A stretch of DNA of 64,000 nt from Vagococcus_D sp963518325 (GCF_963518325.1 NZ_CAUQJB010000008.1:85108-149107); one strand, 5' to 3'. Positions 44,342-53,696 are shown, counted from the first letter of the stretch. Notes: generated from the sequence alone by a model not told the origin. Made by a program: numbers and translations.

Positions 44342-46456
44342 CTAATCGGTTATACCCACGATTCTCGCAACCTCCCGTAAAGAAATTCGATAACCCACGT
44401 ATTGATAAAGCGCTACAAGCAGGCACAACACAAGACAAATCAACGCTGCTGGGATTTCAAAACTAGAAAAAACACCATCATTTTGCCAATAAGTTAATAA
44501 ATTATAGAGATAAACCAATAACGTACCTACGACAGTTGGTAATAAATAAACCTTCTGTAGTTGACTCTTGATACAGCGAATCAGATAGGCGTTGTTAGCC
44601 CCTAACTTTCTGAGATCCTCAAAGACTTGTTGATTTTGTTTTCCAATACTCTTACTTCGAGTGTAGCTAATCACCCCAACCGATGCCAACATGACGATCG
44701 ACACATAGGCAAATAGTAAGAACTGAACGCCCATTTTTAAGACATTGTATTTTTGGGATAAAATTTTAATAAATGGTGCATACTTCCAATCTAGCTCTGC
44801 CTCTGGATGATCCGGCTGTAAATCAACTGTGGTATAGCCTTCATCATTCTTATCTCGATAAACGTCATAGTACATCATTACCCGCATTTCAGCATTGTTG
44901 CTTTCTGAATAGCGCTTAAAAAGCTCTTTAGAAAACTCAAAAGAATCCTCTATTTTTGGTACATTAAACAACACCTGAGAGACTTGGTTTACAGGTGAAA
45001 TCCCTGCCTTTAACTTTTCATAATCTTGGTCATTTAAGATAAATCGTGACTGGTTATCCCAACCGTCTCCCATCAATAGTTCATCAAATACTTCTGTACC
45101 GGCAAATTTTAATTCTTTCCCAACTCCTGTTGTCGTATTTTCGACATAGTCCAAATCTTTGTAACTAGAGAGAATCGATTCTTGTGTTAGGCTTCCCCGA
45201 ATGGTTCTGTAAGTTCCCGTTTCTACAGCAATTGTTTTTTCGAATTTTTCATTAATTTCACTGACGGAAGTAAATTGTCGATAGAAACCTTTTTTTGCAT
45301 AAGTTTCAACAAGCTTTCCTGATTTATCCGGTTCTAGGAGAGTCGTGCTGGAAAGAAGCTCAATAAAGAGTATCTCTTGATAGTTTTTAATGGTCAAATT
45401 ATGCTTGGCAGCTAACGCAACGACTTGATCCTCTGAAATCGACTGTGAATTATTCCCTAATTGATTGTAAGAAACATCTACAGGATTACGCTTTACGGAA
45501 TTACTTCCGGCAGTCATATTTGTAGGTAAATAAAACGCGGCGTATAAAGCTCCAATAATGAGCAGTGCGATTAAAATCATGTTCCGCACCATCGAGATTC
45601 CTTGAAATTTTAACATCCCATATGAAATCAAATGTCGATAGTACTTCTGGGGATTCCTCCCTCTTTTGTGTACAGCAATGGAGTACACAAGTAAACGATA
45701 CAGTCCCCAGACACTCATCAGATAAAAAATATTAGAGACGCCACTTATATACTGTTTAAAAATCGCGACATATAGATTTGGAAGAACCACCGCGATGAAA
45801 AGACCTAGGAAAAGCATCACCAAGCCTGAAATTAAATATTTTTGAGAAACTTCTTTCTTTAGTGGCTCACTCTTTCTTTGCTCATTAATAATTTCCATCA
45901 CGTTAGAGCGTTTTATCCAAGAGGTAGTCATGACAAGTAACACAAGTAAGACAATAAAAGCAAAACTAAAAGCGGGGATCAAGCCTGTTAAAGATAATTG
46001 AAAATCTGTAATACCGGGTATTGCTGAAACCTTCTCAAATACCTTGCCAATCCCCAGACCTAGGATATTCCCAGTTGCGATCCCAATCAACGTTGAACAA
46101 ATCGAAATATAAGTAACCTCACCAATCATTGTTCTGGCTAGCTTTCCTCGGTCTGTTCCAAGAGCCAAAAAGACACCAACTTGACGACTCTTTTGGCGAA
46201 GAAACAAGCCAGCTGCATAGATAACGAAAATAAAACAACCGACTATCGCTATTCCAAAAATGAAATAAATAATTTTTCTCGTATCCCCACCAGCTGGTAA
46301 CGTTTCTTGAATAAACGGACTAAATAAAACAGCAAAGAAAGAAGAAACTAACAGATTCGCAAAGAGCAAGCACCCTTCAAACTGACGATAATCTTTGCGA
46401 TCTTTTTTTCGCAGTTTGCGGAAAAGTTTACTTAAGGTCATCTTACTCACCACCAT
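44342..46456 (-). CDS. BceB-like FtsX-type ABC permease
   Basis: The 704-residue permease has about ten membrane helices in the BceB order (one plus three N-terminal, two central, four C-terminal) and a large extracellular domain at roughly 315-580. BceAB transporters confer resistance to cell-wall-active peptides, so this is a likely immunity protein for the cluster's product. It overlaps the ATPase gene by 14 bp. An internal ATG at 46441 directly after the ATPase stop is an alternative start. It is the last gene of the seven-gene precursor B operon. Confidence 0.84.
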   Translation of the reverse strand: MVVSKMTLSKLFRKLRKKDRKDYRQFEGCLLFANLLVSSFFAVLFSPFIQETLPAGGDTRKIIYFIFGIAIVGCFIFVIYAAGLFLRQKSRQVGVFLALGTDRGKLARTMIGEVTYISICSTLIGIATGNILGLGIGKVFEKVSAIPGITDFQLSLTGLIPAFSFAFIVLLVLLVMTTSWIKRSNVMEIINEQRKSEPLKKEVSQKYLISGLVMLFLGLFIAVVLPNLYVAIFKQYISGVSNIFYLMSVWGLYRLLVYSIAVHKRGRNPQKYYRHLISYGMLKFQGISMVRNMILIALLIIGALYAAFYLPTNMTAGSNSVKRNPVDVSYNQLGNNSQSISEDQVVALAAKHNLTIKNYQEILFIELLSSTTLLEPDKSGKLVETYAKKGFYRQFTSVSEINEKFEKTIAVETGTYRTIRGSLTQESILSSYKDLDYVENTTTGVGKELKFAGTEVFDELLMGDGWDNQSRFILNDQDYEKLKAGISPVNQVSQVLFNVPKIEDSFEFSKELFKRYSESNNAEMRVMMYYDVYRDKNDEGYTTVDLQPDHPEAELDWKYAPFIKILSQKYNVLKMGVQFLLFAYVSIVMLASVGVISYTRSKSIGKQNQQVFEDLRKLGANNAYLIRCIKSQLQKVYLLPTVVGTLLVYLYNLLTYWQNDGVFSSFEIPAALICLVLCLLVALYQYVGYRISLREVARIVGITD

Positions 46457-47186
46457 TCAAATCTTGGAGGACACCTAACAGTTCATTCAAGAATGCTTTT
46501 CTGCTTCCTTCTCTCACTAGCTCCTGGTAGACTTGGCCGTCTCGCATCATAATAATGCGATCGCAGTAGCTAGCTGAAAAAGTATCATGAGTTACCATAA
46601 AAATAGTTGCTTGTAGTTGTTTCTGAGCATTCTTGAAGGCATTGATTACCGCTTCACTAGATTTACTATCCAAATTTCCTGTCGGTTCATCTGCTAAAAT
46701 CATCAGAGGATCATTCATTAAAGCACGAGCAACCGCCACTCGCTGCTTTTGACCACCAGATATTTCAGCTGGATATTTGTTACTAATTCCGTTAATTCCA
46801 AACATATCCAGTAATTTTTTTGCTTTTACTTCCATCTTTTTGTATGGCGCATCTATAATCACTTTCGGTACACAGACATTTTCTAAGACGGTTAGACCAT
46901 CAAGAAGCATAAAATCCTGAAAAACAAAACCCAATTTTTCATTTCTAACGCTGGCGATTTGTTTCTCATTCAACACAGACAAATCTTGTTCATCTAGGAG
47001 AATATTCCCCTTCTCATAGGGAATAAAACAAGAAATACAGTTCAACAAGGTCGTCTTCCCACTACCAGAAGGGCCCATTACGGCAACAAATTCCCCTTCA
47101 TTGACTTCAAAATTAACATCTCTTAACACATCATATTTCGTTTTTCCATTGGTATAACTTTTATATAAACCATTAACACTTAGCAT
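46443..47186 (-). CDS. BceA-like ABC ATPase
   Basis: The 247-residue ATPase shows Walker A GPSGSGKTT near residue 38, signature ISGGQKQRVAVARA, Walker B MILADEPTGNLD and THD. It pairs with the following BceB-like permease. It lies 13 bp downstream of the exporter gene with an AAGGAGGAATT site before the ATG. The pair probably protects the producer. Confidence 0.88.
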   Translation of the reverse strand: MLSVNGLYKSYTNGKTKYDVLRDVNFEVNEGEFVAVMGPSGSGKTTLLNCISCFIPYEKGNILLDEQDLSVLNEKQIASVRNEKLGFVFQDFMLLDGLTVLENVCVPKVIIDAPYKKMEVKAKKLLDMFGINGISNKYPAEISGGQKQRVAVARALMNDPLMILADEPTGNLDSKSSEAVINAFKNAQKQLQATIFMVTHDTFSASYCDRIIMMRDGQVYQELVREGSRKAFLNELLGVLQDLNGGE

Positions 47187-47199
47187 TGATAATTCCTCC

Positions 47200-48876
47200 T
47201 TAGTAAGCTTTTAATAAATAGTCTGTCGTAATCGGAAAGACATGTTTGTCCTTGACCCCAAAGACTTGATCAAAATGGGTACACTCTTCTAAATTATGAG
47301 TAATACAGATAATAATCTTCTCTCCCTTCAATTTCTTTAAAATATCAAATAACTTATTTCTTCGCTCCAAGTCAATCGAAGCGGTACTCTCATCGAAAAT
47401 GATCACATCAGATTCTCTTAGAAGGGCTCTTAGAATATCTAAACGCTTTTTTTGCCCGCCAGATAAGTTATTCCCTCCAGAGCTTAATTCTGTCTCCCAC
47501 TGTTTAGGAAGTCGCATAATATCTTCATAGACGTCTAACAATTTACTAAGCCGAATCATTTGAGAAGAATCTACTTGATTCCCCATTGTTAAATTTTCTA
47601 AAACTGAGCCTTCATAAAATAAGGAGTCTTGGGCAACAAATGCGATTTTTCCACGAATACTCTTTAATGAGAGGTTTGCCATATCATGCGCATTCACATG
47701 GATAACACCGTCAGCTGGTGGATATAGCCCCAGCAACAATTTAACTAATGTTGATTTGCCACAACCGCTTCCCCCAATGAACGCATACATTTTCCCCTTT
47801 TGAATGTTCAAATTAATATTTTCCAAAATAGTATCAGATTTTGTGTACTTGAACGCAACGTCTGTAAATTGAAGATGATTAACGGGTTCGTCAGAAATAT
47901 CATGCCCTTCGTCGGATTCTTCCTCATAAGCCAGAACACTTAACAATCTCTTCATAGCTATCAACACACTTTGATAGCTATTATTGAATTCTGAAAAAAA
48001 AGTCAAGGGGCCAATTAACATACTCTGATAATTAATTAATGCCGTTACCGTCCCAATTGTTAATCTTCCAGCAAAGATTCCGATTCCGCCAATTAACCAA
48101 ATACCACCAGACAATAGATAATTCAAGAGTCCGCCAATATTAAGATTCATGGAATAGTTCACTTCCAAAGCCATTTGTAATTTATATTGTCGTTTATAAG
48201 CATTGTCAAATTTTTCGTTTACATATTGATAAGCGGAGTACAACTTCGTAATTAGAACATTTTTGTAGTTTTCTGAGAGGGCTCCTAGTGACTTCTCATT
48301 GCCCTCCATACTTTTTTCTGCTAGATCCTTAATTCTTTTCCCCCAGAACTTATTATTCATCACGTAAACTGTCAATAATACACAAGAAATAAGAATGACG
48401 CGCCATTCCATTCGGATAATCATAAAAGCTGCCATAATAAAAGTCACGGCATTGCTTAACGTCTTCACTAACATATAGCCACAGTTTTCCTTAATTATTT
48501 CAACTTCACGATTAAATTTCGATAATACACTATTCAAACTATGATCGTCGAAATAAGAATATTTCATTAAGGAAATTTTCTGATTCAACTCAATCCGAAG
48601 AGTCTTCGTAATGTTCTCGGCTATTCTTGCCAGTAAGAAATCCTTACATACATTAAGAATTGACGTTCCAAGAAAACAGACTAACATGATTATTATCATC
48701 AGCCAAAATTGTTGAATATCTTTTTGTGGAAATACTTTGTCCAGCAGTCTCTGATAAACTAATGGAATACACATTGTCAAAAAACTTTGTGTAAAGGTTG
48801 TTAGACAAACTAGCGTAAAATAGATTTTTTCCTCTAGCACATATTTTTTTAAGAAATAGCGATATACGTGATGCAT
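47200..48876 (-). CDS. ABC exporter (membrane-ATPase fusion) for the modified peptide
   Basis: The 558-residue protein has six membrane helices in the first 300 residues and a C-terminal ATPase: Walker A GGSGCGKSTLV near 368, signature LSGGQKKRLDILRALL, Walker B DVIIFDESTASID. It lacks the N-terminal C39 peptidase of double-glycine exporters, so leader removal must come from another enzyme, and the subtilisin-like protease is the obvious candidate. It is the only half-size exporter in the cluster and follows the three radical SAM genes, so it most likely secretes the matured peptides. Confidence 0.87.
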   Translation of the reverse strand: MHHVYRYFLKKYVLEEKIYFTLVCLTTFTQSFLTMCIPLVYQRLLDKVFPQKDIQQFWLMIIIMLVCFLGTSILNVCKDFLLARIAENITKTLRIELNQKISLMKYSYFDDHSLNSVLSKFNREVEIIKENCGYMLVKTLSNAVTFIMAAFMIIRMEWRVILISCVLLTVYVMNNKFWGKRIKDLAEKSMEGNEKSLGALSENYKNVLITKLYSAYQYVNEKFDNAYKRQYKLQMALEVNYSMNLNIGGLLNYLLSGGIWLIGGIGIFAGRLTIGTVTALINYQSMLIGPLTFFSEFNNSYQSVLIAMKRLLSVLAYEEESDEGHDISDEPVNHLQFTDVAFKYTKSDTILENINLNIQKGKMYAFIGGSGCGKSTLVKLLLGLYPPADGVIHVNAHDMANLSLKSIRGKIAFVAQDSLFYEGSVLENLTMGNQVDSSQMIRLSKLLDVYEDIMRLPKQWETELSSGGNNLSGGQKKRLDILRALLRESDVIIFDESTASIDLERRNKLFDILKKLKGEKIIICITHNLEECTHFDQVFGVKDKHVFPITTDYLLKAY

Positions 48877-48978
48877 GAGTTTCTCCTTTTACTTATAATT
48901 TTTGATAGCTTCAACTCTAAGGGGATCATCCTACTCTAATCAATTGCTTATTTTCTGACTGCGAAAGTTTTTGTGCGT

Positions 48979-50283
48979 TCAGCTGAACGTTATTTTTTCA
49001 TCAATCACCTCTCTCAAAAAATCGGTTAAGGCTTGAAAATTGTCTTTATTACTTTTTCGACGATCATAATAAAAAAGATTGAAATGAATCATTGCTCGTT
49101 TAGATAAGCATTTACTATCTACTTTTTCCATAACTCCACCATTCTCAGCAACTTCAGCAATACATGGTCCCGGACAAAAATAATTTTCTGGACAAGTTTG
49201 ACAGACTAGATTTTGACTGACTAAAAATCTATTTCTCATTTCTTCATCAAGCATTTTCTGATCTAAATTCTCTACAATTTCAGCCATCGTCTTAGAACGG
49301 ATATTCCCCATGGAATAATCTGATTCTTTGAAATTTCCACACATATACGTTGTCCCATCTGAAAAGATAGATAAAATTTTACCAAATGCCCCACATGATT
49401 TTTTAGGTTGCAAATTATCTAAGTAACCAAGAATAAACCGATCATCAAGATAATCCTTTTCCAATAAATAGGAAAAATAATGATAATACTTCTGAACCAT
49501 CTCTATTTCTTGTGACTCTTCCCTTTGATAGCGTCCACTGTCAATCGCGCGGCCAACTAAGGTGACAATGCGAAGCGTTAAAATCCCTTCATATTCTTCA
49601 CATAGATCAGCTGCATCTCGAAAGTAAGGTTCACTATCTTCATCTAATACGAAAGAAAGTGAGAGTGTTAAATTATTTTTCCGAATTCTTCTGAAAATCT
49701 TCTTCATTCTGAGTAGGAGCGTTATATTCTCAAAAATATTTTCAATACTGATTTCCACTGTTGAAACATATTCTTTTACTTCATCGATAAACTTTTCTGT
49801 CAATAATAGCCCATTAGTTTGTAGTAGCACTCTTTCTTTCCCAAATGCTTCGGCAAACACTTCCAATATTTTAAGAATGTCTTTTCTCATGACAGGCTCT
49901 CCGCCGGTGATAATAATTTTTTTAGGAGAGATCTCTTTTAGTTTGGGAATCAGCATCTTTTGAATTTCGTCAAGTGTCAAGTCCTCTTCTGTGCTAACAT
50001 CTGGACCAGAATTCATTGTACAAAAGGAGCACTGCAAATTACACTTATTGGTGACAGAAAAATAGATACTTCGAATATTGCTAGTCTCAGTCCCACCGCC
50101 AAACAAATCAAAATCATTATGAAACTTTTCAATTAATTGCTCTTTCTTTTCTAAATCTTGGCAAATAGCCGTATAGTATTGCTTGCTCATTCTTGCCCAA
50201 TGATTATTCTCTGGATTAAGGAAAACAATCCGATTGTTTCCTTCATATTGAATCAGATTTTCGAATTTCTTCGTTAAATCCAT
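48979..50283 (-). CDS. Radical SAM/SPASM peptide maturase 3
   Basis: The 434-residue enzyme has the radical SAM cluster motif CNLQCSFC near residue 82, the glycine-rich SAM site ITGGEP and a C-terminal SPASM domain with CGAFGKILSIFSDGTTYMC, then CQTCPENYFCPGPC and a final Cys, enough for two extra iron-sulfur clusters. About 70 residues before the first Cys form an additional N-terminal domain that may bind the leader. SPASM enzymes install thioether or carbon-carbon links on peptides. It is the third of three tandem genes behind precursor B and is only distantly related to the other two. Confidence 0.87.
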   Translation of the reverse strand: MDLTKKFENLIQYEGNNRIVFLNPENNHWARMSKQYYTAICQDLEKKEQLIEKFHNDFDLFGGGTETSNIRSIYFSVTNKCNLQCSFCTMNSGPDVSTEEDLTLDEIQKMLIPKLKEISPKKIIITGGEPVMRKDILKILEVFAEAFGKERVLLQTNGLLLTEKFIDEVKEYVSTVEISIENIFENITLLLRMKKIFRRIRKNNLTLSLSFVLDEDSEPYFRDAADLCEEYEGILTLRIVTLVGRAIDSGRYQREESQEIEMVQKYYHYFSYLLEKDYLDDRFILGYLDNLQPKKSCGAFGKILSIFSDGTTYMCGNFKESDYSMGNIRSKTMAEIVENLDQKMLDEEMRNRFLVSQNLVCQTCPENYFCPGPCIAEVAENGGVMEKVDSKCLSKRAMIHFNLFYYDRRKSNKDNFQALTDFLREVIDEKITFS

Positions 50284-50295
50284 GATTACACCTCC

Positions 50296-51375
50296 TCACA
50301 TTGTTAAACGAGAAATAACTTCTTCGTTTTCTTTATAGATATCTACCATTAACAATCGAGTCCAACACAGCATCGGTGCTGGTTCATGAGGATTTCCTGT
50401 TTTGGCAATATTCATCATGACACAACTCTTTTCTGTGCACAGATTGTATGCGGCACACGACCGACAACGTTCATTTTTAATCGAATCAAACTGTTTTAAC
50501 CAGTTAATCTTCTCTGAATCAAAGCCAGCGTCAATATCACCTAACTCCACTTGTTTATCTAGATTCCCAGGGCAGGCGTACAAGCTACCATCATGTCTGA
50601 CATAAGAGGAAACAATACCTGCACCACACTCGTAAAATTTCTTACAAGGTTCTCTATCCCTCATTTCAACTAGAGAGGACGCAAAACTCCACCTAAACCC
50701 TTTACCTTGATAGGCTTTTTTTATAAAAAAATCAAAAATTTTGCGTATTTCTGACGCTAGACCATTCATTTCTTGTTCTGTCCACTCACTATAATAATCA
50801 ATACCTGTATCAATCAACCTAAAGCCGACTTCTGTCACGAGATATTCAACAGATTCGGCATAATTCTGATAATTATTATTGGTCACTACATTGGTAACTT
50901 GTACAAGTTTATTCGTTCTTTTTTCAAACTCTCTCACGTAACATAATTGAGAGATAATCCGATCATGTACACTGTACTTCGTTTTTGAGACACGATTACG
51001 GTCATTTACTTCTTTAGTACCGTCTATACTTATCTTTAAACTAAAGTTCTTCTCCACTAGGAAATCAACAATCGCCTGATTAAATAACGTCGCATTAGTT
51101 GTCACACTGTATCGTAGATAATTATTCGCCTTTTGATTTTTTTCTTCTATATAGGAAATAATCTCTTTAATCATTGGAAAATCAATAAAACTTTCTCCAC
51201 CAACAAAATCAAATAGTAATTCTCGGTCTCGATGTGCCCGGACCTTTTCAAAAGCCATATCAACCCCTTTATAAGCTGTATCAATCGACATCTTACTTCC
51301 ATTCTTTTCACCCAGATAACAATATGTGCAATTTAAATTACATTTTTGATTTACTTCCAGTGTCATCGTGTACAT
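50296..51375 (-). CDS. Radical SAM/SPASM peptide maturase 2
   Basis: The 359-residue enzyme carries CNLNCTYC near residue 12, FVGGESF-type SAM contacts, and a SPASM domain (GSLYACPGN, then CRSCAAYNLCTEKSC and a final Cys). I take the ATG at 51375: AGGTGA, which is the end of the preceding gene, stands just upstream. The longer frame begins with TTG at 51408 and would overlap the neighbour by 29 bp. It belongs to the anaerobic sulfatase-maturase-like group, close in build to maturase 1, so the two may have arisen by duplication and may each serve one precursor. Confidence 0.86.
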   Translation of the reverse strand: MYTMTLEVNQKCNLNCTYCYLGEKNGSKMSIDTAYKGVDMAFEKVRAHRDRELLFDFVGGESFIDFPMIKEIISYIEEKNQKANNYLRYSVTTNATLFNQAIVDFLVEKNFSLKISIDGTKEVNDRNRVSKTKYSVHDRIISQLCYVREFEKRTNKLVQVTNVVTNNNYQNYAESVEYLVTEVGFRLIDTGIDYYSEWTEQEMNGLASEIRKIFDFFIKKAYQGKGFRWSFASSLVEMRDREPCKKFYECGAGIVSSYVRHDGSLYACPGNLDKQVELGDIDAGFDSEKINWLKQFDSIKNERCRSCAAYNLCTEKSCVMMNIAKTGNPHEPAPMLCWTRLLMVDIYKENEEVISRLTM

Positions 51376-51379
51376 TTTA

Positions 51380-52540
51380 TCACCTAATTTCTTCTTGTTT
51401 TTCTTCAATGATCACTTGAAGCATTGTTTCACTTAATGGAATACTTTTTTCTTCAGCTTTTTCTAAATAGTAAAAAAGTCTTGCACTTTTCCTTCGATAC
51501 ATTTCTTTTAGGACATACAAATTATGCTTGTAGAGCAATCTCTCTAACTTACAAGTCATCTGGCTATGAACATTAAGCTTTCCTGTTTTAAAGTAATTGT
51601 AGAAACCACATTTAGCCCCTGTACAAGTGAAGGCGATATCACATTCATGACATTTTGATTTTCCTGAAACATTTTTTTTGATTGAATTGACAAACTTGGA
51701 CTCGTCTAAACCACTCTTAACTTGCCCAAGATTCCATTCAGAATCATTGACGACATAGCCACAAGGAAACAATTCTCCTTGACTATTAATGACAATATGT
51801 CCAGCCGTACCTCCTGAACAATACTTAGGTGTCCTAGCTGCAACAAATATTGATAATTTGAAATCATAAAGATTCAAAATCAAGTCTTTGCTCTCTGACA
51901 CTCGATTAAGATAAAGATTATCAAGTTGCTCATATTGATAATCCAGCTCACTTAACGCTTCTTCTGACCAATGGCCAACTGTATCCACCCCGATATGAAT
52001 CTTTTTAATCCCCATATCATAGAAATGTCTGACATTAGCGCTCAGTAAGTGTATATTATTCTGGGTAGCCGTCATACGTACTGAAAAGTACAAGCCACTC
52101 TCTTGCAATTGTTCCATATTGGCAATGATTTTACCGTATACATCTTTACCGTCAACACTAACTCGATTAAGATTATGTGTCTGCTTATCACCATCAATAC
52201 TTATTGAAACATCAAAAGAATGATTCTTAAACAATTCAATCAATTTTTCATCTAGAAGAACACCATTAGTCGTAATAGCATACCTAAAGTTATTACTCGC
52301 TTCTGAGTATTCTTTCTCAACAAGATCAATAAACTCATAAATTTTCTTTTTATTCATTAACGGCTCTCCGCCTAAAAAAGTTAAATTAATATCTTCTTCA
52401 CCTTGATTGTTTGCCATTATAAAATCCAAAGACTTCCGTAATCCTTCAGATGACATAATTTTCTTTCTTTTTTTATCCCCTTCATAACAATAGCTACAAC
52501 GTAAGTTGCATTCTTCACTTAAATAAATTGTACACTCCAT
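51380..52540 (-). CDS. Radical SAM/SPASM peptide maturase 1
   Basis: The 386-residue enzyme starts almost at its radical SAM motif (Cys11, Cys15, Cys18 in ECNLRCSYC), contains FLGGEPLM, and ends in a SPASM domain: Cys-Ser-Gly followed by GELFPC, then CHECDIAFTCTGAKC and a final Cys. There is no N-terminal leader-binding domain, so leader recognition must lie elsewhere. It is the first enzyme gene after precursor B, separated by 218 bp that contain a large hairpin. Sequence and length resemble maturase 2. Confidence 0.87.
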   Translation of the reverse strand: MECTIYLSEECNLRCSYCYEGDKKRKKIMSSEGLRKSLDFIMANNQGEEDINLTFLGGEPLMNKKKIYEFIDLVEKEYSEASNNFRYAITTNGVLLDEKLIELFKNHSFDVSISIDGDKQTHNLNRVSVDGKDVYGKIIANMEQLQESGLYFSVRMTATQNNIHLLSANVRHFYDMGIKKIHIGVDTVGHWSEEALSELDYQYEQLDNLYLNRVSESKDLILNLYDFKLSIFVAARTPKYCSGGTAGHIVINSQGELFPCGYVVNDSEWNLGQVKSGLDESKFVNSIKKNVSGKSKCHECDIAFTCTGAKCGFYNYFKTGKLNVHSQMTCKLERLLYKHNLYVLKEMYRRKSARLFYYLEKAEEKSIPLSETMLQVIIEEKQEEIR

Positions 52541-52642
52541 GATCCTTCTCCTTGCAATTTAGATTTCAAAATAGTCAGCTGTATTTTATTCACTCATATC
52601 CCCCCATACTTACGCTTTGATATGGAGTCATATGACTAAATT

Positions 52643-52710
52643 AATTCAAGTAGTCACCTTATCGCTTTAAAACGATTAGATAGTCGTTCATCGGTTCCCT
52701 ACCTGAATTA
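52643..52710 (-). other. Long hairpin between precursor B and the first maturase gene
   Basis: ATTCAAGTAG and CTACCTGAAT pair at nine of ten positions around about 48 bases that contain further short complementary pieces. In many RiPP operons a leaky hairpin after the precursor gene raises precursor over enzyme transcripts, which could be the role here. Confidence 0.4.
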
Positions 52711-52758
52711 AAAATAGTCCTGATCGTCAGCTAATTCTAGTCACCAACCATAATTTTC

Positions 52759-52935
52759 TTAGTTGATATGAGAAACTGCTGGGCCGCCAAAGGCACAATC
52801 ATTCAAGCATTTTTGCTTATGAGTAGAGCAATACGCGTATCCCTCTGCCTCATCATCTTTCTCCTCCTGTTTTCCTACAGTATCTGGTGTGTCGTTATTT
52901 CCTTTTTTCAAGTTCTTGTTTTCGTCTTGGCTCAT
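52759..52935 (-). CDS. Candidate RiPP precursor peptide B
   Basis: A 58-codon gene with GAGG eight bases before its ATG. The leader is polar and acidic (KQEEKDDEAE), without a hydrophobic signal. The core begins GYAYCSTHKQKCLNDC and ends with a small Gly-Gly-Pro-containing tail. Aligned with precursor A, both have an acidic residue, GYA, one variable residue, Cys, a basic-before-Cys position and the Cys-x2-Asp-Cys end. It stands 218 bp upstream of three tandem radical SAM genes and 125 bp downstream of operator 3. It is the strongest single argument that this locus makes modified peptides. Confidence 0.82.
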   Translation of the reverse strand: MSQDENKNLKKGNNDTPDTVGKQEEKDDEAEGYAYCSTHKQKCLNDCAFGGPAVSHIN

Positions 52936-53028
52936 ATTAACATCCTCTTCTTCTTTTAGTTTTTGAGATCCAGTATTGCGCTATACGTTCTCAATTTTTT
53001 AGCACTGGCCTGTTGCTGACTCTAAGTT

Positions 53029-53091
53029 ATCATGAATTATTTACTCAAACCTTGCTTCATGTCTAACTGATGCCTTTTCATGTCTAACTCA
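53029..53091 (-). promoter_or_regulatory. LytTR-type operator 3 and promoter of the precursor B/radical SAM operon
   Basis: TGTCTAACTGA (53060-53070) and TGTCTAACTCA (53081-53091) start exactly 21 bp apart. CATGAT at 53029-53034 on the minus strand is the likely -10. The repeat matches operators 1 and 2, so all three operons should respond to the same regulator. Confidence 0.8.
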
Positions 53092-53198
53092 ACATTTTTT
53101 ATAGAGAATTTCAGCAGGTTGAGTTTTATCCATTGATAAATGATGTAGGTTGATGCAGATGTAAGAAACTAAGCTAGAACAAAACCTTTAACTAATTT

Positions 53199-53237
53199 AA
53201 ATACCGCCAAATCAAGGAGTTTGATTTGGCGGTATTT
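53199..53237. terminator. Perfect 16-bp hairpin upstream of the cluster
   Basis: AAATACCGCCAAATCA pairs with TGATTTGGCGGTATTT around seven bases. T-runs are short, but stability is high. It probably isolates the precursor B promoter from upstream transcription. Confidence 0.7.
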
Positions 53238-53696
53238 CTAGTTCCTTATTTTTTTAAAACAAGAGATTTGGCACTTATGATCCCACCACCCTCTTTGTTC
53301 AGCTGTCATCACTTGCTCAGTACCTAAGCCCATGAACTCCTATTTATAGGGAAGTTGCTTTATCGTTTAATCTAATCAAAGCCCCAGGTGATTCGAACCA
53401 AACTACATTCACTATCAGTTACTAAATTGACTTGCTTTGCCCTCTTCTCCTGGTTATTTCATCATGTGAATGTCCCCAAATGCATCTACTTTCATAGTGG
53501 GTGGCTTTGATTCATTATCAGCATTTAAAAAGCTATTAATATTTTTCCATATAATCTCCAATATTAACTATACTTTCTCTAAATATCCCATGTCCTTGCA
53601 ACAGGTTTAGCCCCCTAATCGACTAATTGATCGGAACACCTTTCTTCACAACAAAAAAAAAACAGAGCGTTTCACCCTGAATTTTTCATCTTATCC
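53238..53696. other. Gene-free stretch with the right copy of the 106-bp repeat
   Basis: Apart from the repeat at 53356-53462 there is no supported gene. Sequence after it (53463-53640) looks like decayed coding DNA on the minus strand but cannot be assigned. Confidence 0.45.
53356..53462. repeat. 106-bp direct repeat, right copy
   Basis: It matches 34125-34230 with a few substitutions and one extra T near the end, in the same orientation. The coding sense on the minus strand (same SECSLVRIAWGFD-type ending) is kept apart from the indel, so one copy is probably the tail of a displaced gene. Confidence 0.85.

Noticed and set aside
52768..52959. Plus-strand 63-codon frame with a hydrophobic product
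   Set aside because: It is the antisense of the precursor B gene; it has no ribosome binding site, while the minus-strand gene has one and matches precursor A.
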